A stretch of 64,000 nt of DNA, taken from Cerasicoccus frondis. Its GTDB lineage: Bacteria > Verrucomicrobiota > Verrucomicrobiia > Opitutales > Cerasicoccaceae. The notes beneath the pieces were generated by a model. The model was not told where the DNA came from. It was given only the letters and a program-made list of their open reading frames with translations, and ran no database searches. Made by a program: the position numbers and the translations under genes. The stretch lies in assembly GCA_031296915.1 (NCBI GenBank), contig JAVDPC010000029.1, positions 1-64,000 on the forward strand. Reading direction: 5' to 3'. Shown in pieces: positions 8,638-20,672 of this stretch (positions are counted from its first letter, which is position 1; every line of letters starts with the position of its first letter).

Positions 8638-9267
8638 ATGAAAAAACTTACCACCCGCCAGCAAGAAATCCTGACTTACATCCAGCAGCAGTTCCGCGAA
8701 CAAAGCTATTGGCCGAGTATTCGTGAAATTCAAGAACACTTTGGATTTAAGAGCACTAACGCCGTCATGGGCCACCTGCGCGCGCTTGAGCGCAAAGGCT
8801 ACATCAGCCGTGCGCCCGGCCAAGCCCGCACCTTCCGCGTCACCTATGACGACGGCACCAACAAGCCCGTTTTCGCCAAGGACGTGGTCGACATCCCCAT
8901 TTATGGCACCATCGCCGCCGGTTATCCGGAAGGCGTGGAATCCGGCGGTGAAATTGGCCGCCTCCAGCTCGACATTTCCACTGCAGGCGTCCGCCGCAAC
9001 AAGCGCGCCTTCGCCCTCAAAGTCCGTGGCGAAAGCATGATCGACGCTGGCATCTATGACGGCGACGTAGTTGTCCTCGAGCCTGGCCTCCCGAAGGAAG
9101 GCGACATCGTGGCGGCCCTGATCGACAACGAAACCACGCTCAAGCGCTACGTGCAAGACGCCAGCGCCCCCTACCTGAAGGCTGAAAACGTCGACTATCC
9201 GGAGCTTCATCCAGTCGCCGAATTGGTCATCCAGGGCATCGCCAAAGCCGTCGTCCGCACCCTGTAA
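8638..9267 (+). CDS. lexA: SOS repressor LexA
   Basis: 209 aa from the ATG at 8638; a TTG seven codons upstream is less likely. The N-terminal winged helix (RQQEILTYIQ, STNAVMGHLRAL) binds operators, and the C-terminal S24 domain carries the self-cleavage site Ala94-Gly95, nucleophile Ser133 (RGESM) and Lys169 (TLKRYV). RecA-stimulated autoproteolysis would derepress DNA-repair genes. It is followed after 13 bp by rnc, an unusual partner, suggesting joint transcription. Confidence 0.97.
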   Translation: MKKLTTRQQEILTYIQQQFREQSYWPSIREIQEHFGFKSTNAVMGHLRALERKGYISRAPGQARTFRVTYDDGTNKPVFAKDVVDIPIYGTIAAGYPEGVESGGEIGRLQLDISTAGVRRNKRAFALKVRGESMIDAGIYDGDVVVLEPGLPKEGDIVAALIDNETTLKRYVQDASAPYLKAENVDYPELHPVAELVIQGIAKAVVRTL

Positions 9268-9280
9268 GGGATTCCGGGCC

Positions 9281-9964
9281 ATGACTGAGGCCAGCTTGCT
9301 GGAGCAGCGCATCGGATATTGTTTCCGCGATCCCAATCTGTTGGAGCAGGCGCTCACGCACTCATCCCGACTTCAGGATTTTCCGGAAGCCACTGACAAT
9401 CAACGGCTTGAATTTTTGGGCGACTCCATATTGGGCGTCTTTCTAGCCGAGGCGCTCTTTCAAACCTATCCAGACGAACGCGAGGGCTTTCTGGCCCGGG
9501 CGAAATCGGTCTTGGCCAAAGGCAATTTCCTTGCCCAGCTTGCCCGCGAGCTCGACCTCCCCCCCCACCTTCGACTCAGCGAGGCCGAACGCTCACAAGA
9601 AGGCCACACCCGCGACGCCGCGCTGGAGGACGCCCTCGAAGCGTTAATCGGCGCCATCTACCTCGACAGCGATTACCCGACCACCCGCGCCTGCCTGCAG
9701 CAGTGGTTCGGCGACCTCCCCCCCCGGCTTAAAAAAAGGTTGGCGCAAGACAACCCCAAGGGCCGCCTCCAAGAGTGGATCCAAGCCCAGGGCCAGGAGC
9801 AACCCGCCTACACCATCGTCAACGAGACTGGCCCCGGCCACGCCCGCGAGTTCACCGCCGAAGTCGCGATTCAGGGTGTCGTCCATGGTTCTGGCAGCGG
9901 AGCCAGCAAAAAAGAAGCCGAGGAAGCCGCCGCCCGCAGCGCCATCGCAGAACTGGATATTTAG
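9281..9964 (+). CDS. rnc: Ribonuclease III
   Basis: 227 aa, typical length. The nuclease domain has the signature RLEFLGDSILG (Glu44, Asp48) and the second acidic cluster RDAALEDALEALIGAIYLD. A C-terminal double-stranded RNA-binding domain spans about residues 155-225 (NPKGRLQEWIQ, GSGASKKEAEEAAA). It cleaves dsRNA in rRNA processing and mRNA decay. Two C8 tracts (9559-9566, 9718-9725) lie inside the gene and encode proline pairs. Confidence 0.95.
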   Translation: MTEASLLEQRIGYCFRDPNLLEQALTHSSRLQDFPEATDNQRLEFLGDSILGVFLAEALFQTYPDEREGFLARAKSVLAKGNFLAQLARELDLPPHLRLSEAERSQEGHTRDAALEDALEALIGAIYLDSDYPTTRACLQQWFGDLPPRLKKRLAQDNPKGRLQEWIQAQGQEQPAYTIVNETGPGHAREFTAEVAIQGVVHGSGSGASKKEAEEAAARSAIAELDI

Positions 9965-10057
9965 GAGGCGCCCCAAGATTTTCGCGGGCAAAAATTGCCT
10001 TTCCCTGGAAAACGTCTTTTCTGGTTCGTTTCCCGCCTCCCTACTACCCACTAACCA

Positions 10058-13000
10058 ATGAAACCCGTCGTCCTGCCAACTGACGCCGATATCCGCCTTT
10101 TGTACGGGGTGGCCGGCCCGGCAGTGCCTGCGGTCAGCGTGGAAGCAATCAGCGCCCCCCCCCGCCCCCCGACTGGTATCGCGATTTTGGTTGGGCAGGC
10201 AGGTAAAACCTTGGAGGCCTGGGCCGAAGATTTTGATTATTTTTTCCGGCGCAAATTTCCAAAGGCTAAGGTGCGCGTGCATGCGTTCCCGCGCCTGGGT
10301 GAGGTCGAGGAGGATGACGCCCGCGCCTTCGAACTCCATTGCGACCGACTCGCCGCGCTGTCTGCCCTGGTCGACGCCCGCCCAAATGAGCTCGTCTGCC
10401 TCGCGGTCCAGCCCGACGCCCTGCTGCAGCCCCTCCCCCCTCCCCGTCAGCTAACCGCCGCCTCAGTTCAGCTCAAAGTCGGCGCACAAATCGATTTCCA
10501 GGGCTTGGTGGACCAGCTCAACGGCGAGCTTGGTTACGACTCCGAGGCCATCTGTGAGACACCGGGCCAGTTCGCCGTCCGCGGCGGATTGATCGATATC
10601 TACCCGCTCAACGCCACCGCCCCCCTCCGCATTGATTTCTTTGGCGACGAAATTGAGTCCATCCATGAATTTGACCCGACCAGCCAACGCTCGGGCGATT
10701 CGATCAGCGAAACCTTTCTCTCTCCCGCGATAGAGGTCACCACGAGCCAAACCGCCACCTTGCTCGATTACCTGCCCAAGCGTGTCACCTGGCTTCTGCG
10801 CGAACCGGCCCAGCTGACCGAGCGCGACCCCGAGCTTTTTCAATACCCGGAAAACATCCCCCCCCCTTCGCGGAACCTGAAACACCTCGTCGACGCCCGC
10901 GCTGGTTGCACTGATCAGTGGATTGCCCTCGCGGAAATTGATCAGGCCCTCCCCCTCCTGGGTAAAACGCCGCAGAAAGATGAGCTGATCAGCGAGTCAC
11001 TGGAGCCCTACGCGACCTTTGCCGAAACGACCCAGATGGGCGTCATCCGGCAGGAGTCCGAGCAGCGCTCCCGGCGGGATTTCCTGAGTCAGATTCTACG
11101 CTGGCAAGAGGCCGGGCATCGCACGATTTTCATCCTCAAAACTGAGGCCGAAGAACGCCGCCTCCGCCAGATGCTCGAAGAGGACGCCTCTGGCCGCAAA
11201 CTGGAGGCCGAGTTCCAAATTGGCACGCTGAGCGAGGGCTTCCGCCTGACCTTGCCTGATCGCCGCGAGGTCTATGTGACCGAGGCCGAGCTGTTTGGCC
11301 GCAAACGCATTCGTGTCGGGCGCCGCCAACGCAAGATGCCGCATCGGCAGGCCGTGGACCAGGCCCTCGATTTCTCCGAACTCGCAGACGGCGACTACCT
11401 CGTCCACCTGCAAAACGGCGTTTGCCAGTTCCGTGGTCTGCAAAAACTGAAGATCGGCCCGCGTGAGGAGGAAGTCATTTCGCTCGAGTTCGACGAGGGC
11501 GTCACCGTCCACCTGCGCCTGCACGAAAGCCACTTGCTCAGCCGCTACGTGGGCCTGTCCAAGGCCACCCCCAAACTGGGAAAACTCGGCAGCAACCAGT
11601 GGTCCAAAGCGCGCGCCGCCGCCGAACGCGCCACGCTGGACTTCGCGGGCGAACTGCTGCGCCTGCAGGCCGAGCGTGAAACGAATCCCGGCCACGCCTG
11701 CGCCCCCGACCACCCCTGGCTGCGCGACTTTGAGGACGCCTTCGTCCACGAGGAAACGCCCGACCAAAAGCAGGCCATCGAAGACACCAAGCGCGACCTT
11801 GAGCGCCCCCTCCCCATGGACCGTCTGCTCTGTGGCGACGTCGGCTTCGGCAAGACCGAAGTCGCAATCCGCGCCGCCTTCAAAATGGCGCTGGAGGGCA
11901 AACAGGTCGCGTTGCTCATTCCGACAACGGTTCTGTGCCAGCAGCATTTCCAGACCTTCCGTGAGCGCTTCGCGAACTACCCGATTACGGTCGAAATGCT
12001 GTCCCGATTCCGCACACCACAGCAGAAGCGCGAGATTCTCAAGCAGCTCAAGGAAGGCAAGATCGACATGATCGTCGGCACCCACGCCCTGCTCGGCAAG
12101 GACGTAAAATACAAGGACCTCGGCCTGCTCATCATCGACGAAGAGCACCGTTTTGGCGTCCGCCAGAAGGAGTCGCTCAAGCAGCTCAAGCGCAGTGTCG
12201 ACGTGATGACGATGAGCGCCACCCCCATCCCCCGCACCCTTTATTTTGCGCTCGTGGGCGCCCGCGACCTAAGCGTCATCGAGACGGCGCCCCGCGACCG
12301 CCGCCCCATCGAAACCATCGTCAAAAGCTACGACCCCAAACTGGTGCAGACGGCCATCGAGCGCGAGGTCGAGCGCGGCGGCCAGGTTTTCTATCTGCAC
12401 AATCAGGTGCAAACCATCGAAACCGTCGCCGGTCACCTGCGCAAAATGCTGCCCAAGCTGAACATCGGCGTTGGCCACGGCCAAATGTCCGAGCGCGGCC
12501 TGGAAAAGGTCATGACGGATTTTGTTGGCGGGCGTTACGACGTCCTCGTTTGCACGACGATCATTGAAAACGGCCTGGATATTCCCAACTGCAACACGAT
12601 CATTATTGAGGGCGCTGACCGCTTTGGCCTGAGCCAGCTTTACCAGCTCCGCGGTCGCGTGGGCCGATTCAACCGGCAGGCGTATTGTTACCTACTGCTA
12701 CACCGACACAGCAAGTTACTGGACCTCGCCCGCAAGCGACTCGGCGCGATCCGGCAGTTCAACCAACTCGGCGCGGGCTTTCGCATCGCCATGCGCGACC
12801 TCGAGTTGCGCGGAGCCGGTAACCTCATCGGCCTCAAGCAACATGGGCACATCGCCAACGTCGGCTTCGACCTGTATTGCCAACTGCTGCGCCAGAGCAT
12901 CGCCCGCCTGAAGGGCGACGACCACGCCGCCGTCATCCGCGCCAACGTGAAGCTGGATTTCGTCCTCGTCGGCCGCTACCTCGGCGAATCTGGCGAAGGC

Positions 13001-13438
13001 GAAGTGAAAATCGGCTACGACGCCCTGAAAAAAGTCGACCGCGACAAAGACGCCGTTGAAAAAGTCGAAGCGTTCTTGCCGGAAAGTTATTTGCACGAAG
13101 CACGTTTGCGCATCGATTTCTACCGCCGCCTGGCTTTGGCGTCGACGCAGGAAGCCGTGCGGGAGATCGGCGCAGAGCTCAAAGATCGCTTTGGCGCCCG
13201 CCCCACCGAGGTCGACATCTTGCTTTTATTAACAGAAATTCGCGTCTTCGCTGAACGTTGTGGCATTTCTTCAGTCGAAACCGAAGGCAACAAACTCAAA
13301 TGCAAACGCGCGAAAAGTGGCGGCTCTGACTTTCTTATGGTCGGCAACCGCTTTCCCCGCTTGACCGGCAAGGACGCCACAACCAGAATGCGCGAAATTT
13401 TGACATTCCTGAAACGACAGGAACCAAAACTGACATGA
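10058..13438 (+). CDS. mfd: Transcription-repair coupling factor Mfd
   Basis: 1126 aa, full family length. It displaces stalled RNA polymerase and recruits the UvrABC excision machinery. The order is an N-terminal UvrB-like module (about 1-330, with GGLIDIYPL), an RNAP-interacting domain (about 440-510, GDYLVHLQNGV), then a RecG-like SF2 translocase: Walker A GDVGFGKTEVA, DEEHRFG, the TAT-like MSATPIPRTL, and QLRGRVGR. The C-terminal TRCF domain is present. Two C9 tracts (10155-10163, 10858-10866) occur in the coding sequence. The stop overlaps the next start by 4 bp (ATGA), indicating translational coupling. Confidence 0.97.
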   Translation: MKPVVLPTDADIRLLYGVAGPAVPAVSVEAISAPPRPPTGIAILVGQAGKTLEAWAEDFDYFFRRKFPKAKVRVHAFPRLGEVEEDDARAFELHCDRLAALSALVDARPNELVCLAVQPDALLQPLPPPRQLTAASVQLKVGAQIDFQGLVDQLNGELGYDSEAICETPGQFAVRGGLIDIYPLNATAPLRIDFFGDEIESIHEFDPTSQRSGDSISETFLSPAIEVTTSQTATLLDYLPKRVTWLLREPAQLTERDPELFQYPENIPPPSRNLKHLVDARAGCTDQWIALAEIDQALPLLGKTPQKDELISESLEPYATFAETTQMGVIRQESEQRSRRDFLSQILRWQEAGHRTIFILKTEAEERRLRQMLEEDASGRKLEAEFQIGTLSEGFRLTLPDRREVYVTEAELFGRKRIRVGRRQRKMPHRQAVDQALDFSELADGDYLVHLQNGVCQFRGLQKLKIGPREEEVISLEFDEGVTVHLRLHESHLLSRYVGLSKATPKLGKLGSNQWSKARAAAERATLDFAGELLRLQAERETNPGHACAPDHPWLRDFEDAFVHEETPDQKQAIEDTKRDLERPLPMDRLLCGDVGFGKTEVAIRAAFKMALEGKQVALLIPTTVLCQQHFQTFRERFANYPITVEMLSRFRTPQQKREILKQLKEGKIDMIVGTHALLGKDVKYKDLGLLIIDEEHRFGVRQKESLKQLKRSVDVMTMSATPIPRTLYFALVGARDLSVIETAPRDRRPIETIVKSYDPKLVQTAIEREVERGGQVFYLHNQVQTIETVAGHLRKMLPKLNIGVGHGQMSERGLEKVMTDFVGGRYDVLVCTTIIENGLDIPNCNTIIIEGADRFGLSQLYQLRGRVGRFNRQAYCYLLLHRHSKLLDLARKRLGAIRQFNQLGAGFRIAMRDLELRGAGNLIGLKQHGHIANVGFDLYCQLLRQSIARLKGDDHAAVIRANVKLDFVLVGRYLGESGEGEVKIGYDALKKVDRDKDAVEKVEAFLPESYLHEARLRIDFYRRLALASTQEAVREIGAELKDRFGARPTEVDILLLLTEIRVFAERCGISSVETEGNKLKCKRAKSGGSDFLMVGNRFPRLTGKDATTRMREILTFLKRQEPKLT

Positions 13439-14595
13439 CCAAATACCTGCCCATTTTCATATCGCTGATTTTTGCGCTTCAAGCACAGGCCCAACTCAAG
13501 GAGGACTGGGATATCAAGTACACCAACGGCATTGCCGCCCAGGTGAACGATGAAATCATTACGCTTGAAGCCCTGCGCAAGGAGGTGGCCCCTCTCGTGC
13601 CCGAAGTGCGCCGCAGCTCACGCACACGCATGGAGTTCGACCGGAACATCCAGTCGATCACGCGCGAAATCCTTCAAAACATGATCGACCAGATCCTGAT
13701 CATTGCGGAGTTCGAGGAAAAGGGCTATCAGATTCCCCAGCCCTATCTGGACAACGAATACGACGACTACATCACCAAGGAATTTAATGGTAACCGCTCC
13801 GAATTCCTCGAATACCTCGCACTTCAGGGGAAGTCGGACTTGCAGTTTCGCGAAGAACTCCGCGACCGCATTGTGGTCAGCTACATGCGCAGCCAAATGC
13901 TGAAGTCGCAGACTGAAGTCAGCCCGCAGAAAATTCAGGAGTATTACGAAAAAAACAAGAGCCAGTTCTTCGAAGATGAAGGCGTCAAACTGCGCATGAT
14001 CACCCTGATGCCGATCACCGGCGAGAGCGAAGACCTCATGGAGCAGCAGGCAACCACCATCATGGAGCAATTGTCGCAGGGCGCGGACTTTGGCGAACTC
14101 GCCAGCAAATACAGCCAGGACATGAACGCCGCCAACGGTGGCGACTGGGGCTGGCGCGAATACACCGATCTGCGCGACGTCATCGCCGACGCCGCACGCC
14201 AGCTTTCGGTCGGCGAATACAGCCAACCCATTATCGACAATGAAGTCACCTTCATCGTCAAGGTCGACGAAAAGCGCGAATCCGGCGTCAAGCAACTCGC
14301 TGCGGTGCGCCAGGAAATCGAGCAAGCCATTACCAATCGCCTAGCCCGTCAAGCGCAGGAGCGTTGGCTCGAACGTTTGCGCAAGAAAGCCTACGTTAAA
14401 TTCTTCCTTCGCGAAGCAGGCCAGAGCCCGCAAATCGACGACAGCCCCGTCCAAATGACCTTCGGCAAGAATGAAGAAGAGCCAGAGGCTCCGATGCCTT
14501 GGGAAGCAGCCCCTCAACAGCGAAACGAACCGATTCCAGTCGAGGCCCCGGCACGCACCAACGAAGGCATGGGCCCACATGGCCCAAAGAAGTAG
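13435..14595 (+). CDS. SurA-like periplasmic peptidyl-prolyl isomerase
   Basis: 386 aa. Signal peptide (residues 1-19, FISLIFALQAQAQ). A SurA N-terminal-type helical chaperone region follows (IAAQVNDEIITLEALRKEV, then a long helical block to about residue 165). Parvulin/rotamase homology spans about residues 180-280 (LSQGADFGELASKYSQD, GGDWGWREY, LSVGEYSQPI). The tail is proline- and glutamate-rich. It probably helps outer-membrane proteins fold. Only one parvulin domain is present, against two in E. coli SurA, so it may be closer to PrsA/SurA intermediates. Confidence 0.85.
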   Translation: MTKYLPIFISLIFALQAQAQLKEDWDIKYTNGIAAQVNDEIITLEALRKEVAPLVPEVRRSSRTRMEFDRNIQSITREILQNMIDQILIIAEFEEKGYQIPQPYLDNEYDDYITKEFNGNRSEFLEYLALQGKSDLQFREELRDRIVVSYMRSQMLKSQTEVSPQKIQEYYEKNKSQFFEDEGVKLRMITLMPITGESEDLMEQQATTIMEQLSQGADFGELASKYSQDMNAANGGDWGWREYTDLRDVIADAARQLSVGEYSQPIIDNEVTFIVKVDEKRESGVKQLAAVRQEIEQAITNRLARQAQERWLERLRKKAYVKFFLREAGQSPQIDDSPVQMTFGKNEEEPEAPMPWEAAPQQRNEPIPVEAPARTNEGMGPHGPKK

Positions 14596-14625
14596 TTGTA
14601 ACAACAGCAATGATTTCTTTCCTGA

Positions 14626-14649
14626 GGGCGCAGTTATCTGCGCCCTTTT
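14626..14649 (+). terminator. Rho-independent terminator after the SurA-like gene
   Basis: GGGCGCAG (14626-14633), loop TTAT, CTGCGCCC (14638-14645), then TTTT. It ends the mfd/SurA-like transcript. Confidence 0.9.
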
Positions 14650-14711
14650 CGTTTGGTCCGCCAACGCTTTGGCGCACCATGCCGATTGCATCAATCCAGG
14701 CTGATCAACAA

Positions 14712-14740
14712 AAAGGCCGCCCCATATCGGGACGGCCTTT
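14712..14740 (-). terminator. Rho-independent terminator after clpC
   Basis: Stem AAAGGCCG (14712-14719) with CGGCCTTT (14733-14740) plus inner CCC/GGG pairs; on the minus strand it is followed by T-rich sequence. It serves clpC and may also work for the opposing transcript. Confidence 0.85.
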
Positions 14741-14759
14741 GTTTTAAATGTATCTGGGC

Positions 14760-17243
<2,484 letters not shown>

Positions 17244-17290
17244 TGGCTCCATTCAGTTATCAGTTCCTTGGTGTTAGTTAATTATTAAAA

Positions 17291-18400
17291 TCACGAAAAT
17301 GCCAGCTTGTCAAAATTGAGAGACGGCATTCGGCCAGTTTCTTCCCGCAACATCCGAGCCCGGGCAATATCCCGGCCCTCGCTGTCGATATTTTCCCGCG
17401 CGGCGAATTGGATGTGCCCCGGCTGACACTCGAGGAACAACCGGTCTACCTGCGCCCGCTGCTCGCTGGGTAGCAGACCAAGGTCTACCGCCAGACGTAT
17501 GAGCGAGAGAAAATTCATAGCTTCGCTTGAGCTTAAAACGTGCCCATGCTGCAAAATTCCGTAGGCGCGGCCAATTTTATCAGCCAATTTCGACGGATCG
17601 TTTTCCACCAAACGGAGCCGCGCGTTGATTTCCTGCTCCTTGATCGTCTCGATCACGCTGCCCAAACGGCGGATGATGTCGGCCTCGCTTTCGCCCAATG
17701 TTTGCTGGTTGGAAATCTGAAAAAGACTGCCCGAAGCGTCCGAGCCTTCCCCAAACAAACCGCGCACCACCATGCCCAGTTGATTGACCGCACGGACGAC
17801 TTTCTCCATCTGCCCAGCCAGCACCAACCCTGGAAGGTGCATCATGACCGAGGCGCGCAAACCCGTTCCAACATTGGTCGGACAGGCAGTCAGGTAACCA
17901 ATTTCCTCGGAAAAAGCGTAGTCGAGTTTGTCCTCCAGACAGCTGTCGATCGTGTCGATGGCCTGCCAAATATCCTGGAAGTGGTACCCGGAACGCAGCA
18001 CCTGAATGCGCAAGTGATCTTCTTCGTTAATCATGATCGCTACAGCCTGATCCGGACTCACAACGACTCCGGAACCCGCTCCATGCGCCGATAATTCACG
18101 GCTGATCAAATGACGTTCGACGAGCACCTGTTTTTCGAGATCGGAAAGACTTTCAATTTCGAGCACCGCGCCGTTTTGCATGGCGTCCAACGATGCAATC
18201 GCCTGCTCACAAGCGGTCAAAACGTCCCGCCGCTGCGCCGTTTTGGCCCACCCGGGGAATGGGTGTCCCTGAAGGTTGCGCGCCAAGCGCACCCGCGTAC
18301 TGATGACGACCTCTTGAGGCGGCTCAGCCGCATGAGTTAATTCACTTTTGCCGTCAATGAGCGGTTGTATCTGCATGTGTGCGTAAAATGTCCTGGTCAT
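17291..18400 (-). CDS. mcsB: Protein arginine kinase McsB
   Basis: About 369 aa from the ATG at 18400; another ATG at 18376 also fits, and the frame is open to 18445. The phosphagen-kinase catalytic fold is clear: VVISTRVRLARN near the N-terminus and the signature CPTNVGTGLRASVMMHLP. It phosphorylates arginine residues, tagging misfolded proteins for ClpCP. It lies between mcsA and clpC with gaps of 70 and 47 bp. An extended C-terminus (FAARENIDSEGRDIARA) is retained, as in Bacillus McsB. Confidence 0.93.
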   Translation of the reverse strand: MTRTFYAHMQIQPLIDGKSELTHAAEPPQEVVISTRVRLARNLQGHPFPGWAKTAQRRDVLTACEQAIASLDAMQNGAVLEIESLSDLEKQVLVERHLISRELSAHGAGSGVVVSPDQAVAIMINEEDHLRIQVLRSGYHFQDIWQAIDTIDSCLEDKLDYAFSEEIGYLTACPTNVGTGLRASVMMHLPGLVLAGQMEKVVRAVNQLGMVVRGLFGEGSDASGSLFQISNQQTLGESEADIIRRLGSVIETIKEQEINARLRLVENDPSKLADKIGRAYGILQHGHVLSSSEAMNFLSLIRLAVDLGLLPSEQRAQVDRLFLECQPGHIQFAARENIDSEGRDIARARMLREETGRMPSLNFDKLAFS

Positions 18401-18470
18401 CGGGATGATGCGCCTCGCGATGAAGCGCGGGGAATAAAAGAACAAAATTTTTGGACGCTAAGCGCCCACG

Positions 18471-18989
18471 CTAACCATGGGAACAGTTAGTCGATTCGGA
18501 GTCGCTTTGCAAGGCTTTCAGTTCGTCTCGCCATTTGGCCGCCTCCTCATAATTTTCACTGAGCACGGCGGCCTCCAGGGCAGCTTCGGCTTCCTCAACC
18601 TTGCGTTTGTGCTGTAATCTGGCCACGAGCATTTGAGGATACTTGCCCAAATGATGGGTGCCACGATGCATTTTTGCGAGCATGGGCGCAATGAATTCAC
18701 CCAGTGTCTCATAACACTCGGGGCAACCGAAGCGACCGAGCTTTTTAAAGTTTTTCGTGCTGAAGCCGCAGTTTGGGCAGGTGCCGGAAGCCGTATGCTC
18801 ACTTGAAAAGGCTGCGTCATCGCCAGTGGAAAGCAGGTCGGCTAAAGAAAAGCCTGCTGGGTCCGTGACGCCTTTCTGGTGCGGACAGTCCTCGCAAAAG
18901 TCCAGTTTCTTGATCTCGTTATTGACGATTTGCGTCAGGTGGATCGTGGCCGGCTTTTGGCAGTGACTACAATCTGGGGGCTTTGCCAT
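18471..18989 (-). CDS. mcsA: McsA, zinc-binding activator of McsB
   Basis: 172 aa. The ATG at 18989 is chosen because AGAGGA sits 8 bp before it. Four CxxC pairs (CSHC, CEDC, CPNC, CPEC) form two zinc sites, and a C-terminal UVR motif (EEAEAALEAAVLSENYEEAA) resembles that in UvrB and ClpC. McsA activates McsB in Firmicutes. No CtsR repressor gene adjoins, so control of the operon must differ. The upstream fabZ stop is 81 bp away, leaving room for a promoter. Confidence 0.93.
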   Translation of the reverse strand: MAKPPDCSHCQKPATIHLTQIVNNEIKKLDFCEDCPHQKGVTDPAGFSLADLLSTGDDAAFSSEHTASGTCPNCGFSTKNFKKLGRFGCPECYETLGEFIAPMLAKMHRGTHHLGKYPQMLVARLQHKRKVEEAEAALEAAVLSENYEEAAKWRDELKALQSDSESTNCSHG

Positions 18990-19070
18990 GTTCAATTCCT
19001 CTATTAATAATTGCCGATACGTAACCTTATCGGCGCCTTTCATCAGAGCCTTAGCACATCATGCACCAAG

Positions 19071-19517
19071 TCACCGGCTTTCGTCAACCAGCGCCAACAC
19101 AAAGTCGATGGTCAAAGCCGTCTTGCCCTCCAGTTTGATGGACCCACGCATGAAGTTGAAGCCGCGTGTTTCCTCCTTGAAAATCGCTTCGATTTCGATG
19201 GTGTCGCCCGGTTTCACCATGCGCTTAAAGCGCGCATCCTGGATGCGTGAGAGCACCGGGGTTTTTCCCGTCAAGTCAACGCCAGCAGCCTCCAAGCGCT
19301 TGGCGAGGTAGATGGCGCCCGTCTGAAAAACCGCCTCGCACAGCAGAACACCCGGCGTGATCGGATTACCCGGATAGTGGCCTTCGTAAAAGTTCTCCTC
19401 GGCCTTTAAAGTACGGCGGCAAAGCCCGCGTGTATCGGTGATTTCGACAATTTCGTCGACAAACAGAAACGGCGGGCGGTGGGGAATCGTGCGGAATATC
19501 TCTTCCATGAGCCCCAT
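19071..19517 (-). CDS. fabZ: 3-hydroxyacyl-ACP dehydratase FabZ
   Basis: 148 aa hot-dog-fold enzyme. The catalytic helix reads HYPGNPITPGVLLCEAVFQ, with His47 and Glu61. It dehydrates beta-hydroxyacyl-ACP in type II fatty-acid synthesis. The N-terminal IPHRPPFLFVD is characteristic of FabZ. The start may be M1 or M4. FabZ usually clusters with lpxA/lpxC in Gram-negative genomes; here lpxA lies 12 kb away. Confidence 0.9.
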   Translation of the reverse strand: MGLMEEIFRTIPHRPPFLFVDEIVEITDTRGLCRRTLKAEENFYEGHYPGNPITPGVLLCEAVFQTGAIYLAKRLEAAGVDLTGKTPVLSRIQDARFKRMVKPGDTIEIEAIFKEETRGFNFMRGSIKLEGKTALTIDFVLALVDESR

Positions 19518-19606
19518 TAATTGGTTGGCGATCTCAATATTGCAACGGCTAATCGAGGGGAATTCTACTCAGAAAATCCCCGCAATGACGCCAAAGCCAA
19601 AACTAC

Positions 19607-20089
19607 CTAATAATGTGTGTTATCAGTCCGCGCAGCATATTGCTTCCAGACGGCCAGCGCCTCATCCCTCAGCAGCTCTAGTTGCGGCACTTTGCGATCC
19701 TCGGCTCGACGCTTCAACTCCTCCTGAATAAACGAGTCATCGAAACCGCCAAACTCAAGCGCATCGGCATGAGTCGACGCATAATAGACCTTTTCGATCC
19801 GCGCCCAGTAGATCGCCGCCATGCACATGGGGCAAGGTTCGCCGGACGTGTAAATCGTCGCGCCGGAGAGGTCAAAATCGCCAACCTTGCTGGATGCAGC
19901 GCGAATCGCCGCCATCTCCGCATGCCAAGTCGGGTCATTTTGCGCGACCACGCGATTCCAGCCTTCGCCGATGATCTCGCCTCCCTGGACTACAACCGCG
20001 CCAAACACGCCACCAGAACGATCCTCAATGCCCGCGCGCGCCGAGAGGGCAATCGCACGGCGCATGAATGCCTGGTGCTCAATGCTCAT
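19607..20089 (-). CDS. guaD: Guanine deaminase, cytidine-deaminase fold
   Basis: 160 aa. Zinc and catalytic motifs are HAE (His56, Glu58) and PCPMC (Cys86, Cys89). Two further features match the Bacillus GuaD type: the GGVFGAVVV start and a C-terminal FGGFDDSFIQEEL segment that closes the active site. It would convert guanine to xanthine in purine salvage or catabolism. It lies 27 bp downstream of a lipoprotein gene on the same strand. Substrate assignment rests on the C-terminal motif; a related nucleobase deaminase is the alternative. Confidence 0.85.
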   Translation of the reverse strand: MSIEHQAFMRRAIALSARAGIEDRSGGVFGAVVVQGGEIIGEGWNRVVAQNDPTWHAEMAAIRAASSKVGDFDLSGATIYTSGEPCPMCMAAIYWARIEKVYYASTHADALEFGGFDDSFIQEELKRRAEDRKVPQLELLRDEALAVWKQYAARTDNTHY

Positions 20090-20116
20090 CTTGGGAGCCT
20101 GAAAGAAGCCCCTGAA

Positions 20117-20425
20117 TTACTTGGCGTCTGGATCGCCCAGATCGGGAATGGATTGCAGCGCGCCAGCTTCACCCCATTGAGCGAGCTTTCCGTCAACAAA
20201 GTAGACCATGTAAGTGGGCTTGTTCTTGTCCCCAGTGTAGCGCCAACCGGTGACCTTCTTACCGCTCTTATTGATCGAGTTAGCCACGACATCGTAGTCG
20301 TCGCCCATTTCTTCGCGAACCTGGTCCGGAGTCATGCCAAAGTTCAGCGCCTTAACGCCACCAGAGCTGCTCGCGCAGGCAGACAGAAAAAACGACAGGA
20401 AAAGTAACGTAATGATTCGCTTCAT
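20117..20425 (-). CDS. Small lipoprotein, BamE/SmpA-like motif
   Basis: 102 aa from the ATG at 20425. Lipobox LSAC (cysteine near residue 17) after a hydrophobic segment predicts lipid anchoring. The core ALNFGMTPDQVREEMG resembles the start of SmpA/OmlA/BamE-fold domains, followed by a beta strand pair (VTGWRYTG, YMVYFVDGKL). The function is unknown. It may be cotranscribed with guaD. Confidence 0.7.
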   Translation of the reverse strand: MKRIITLLFLSFFLSACASSSGGVKALNFGMTPDQVREEMGDDYDVVANSINKSGKKVTGWRYTGDKNKPTYMVYFVDGKLAQWGEAGALQSIPDLGDPDAK

Positions 20426-20672
20426 GCCGCCAATGTAAATTCCGCCGCCCACGACACAAGGACGTAATTTCAGGCAGCGTTAAGAAATTTCGCCCGATGT
20501 CATACTCATGCTTTCGAATGTGATATTTATTATAATCATCCAGAAAACAGAGTGATACAAAACAGCTATAGCCTTTTCAAAGGATTCCAATGTTTGCTTG
20601 ACGCCAATTTAATATTTATTAAAAACATACCATCACTGCTTCATTACGCAGCGATGCATCCCCCCATTGCCC

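Noticed and set aside
11096..12148. 350-codon open frame antisense to mfd
   Set aside because: The opposite strand carries intact Mfd motifs; the antisense protein is a low-complexity by-product of codon composition.
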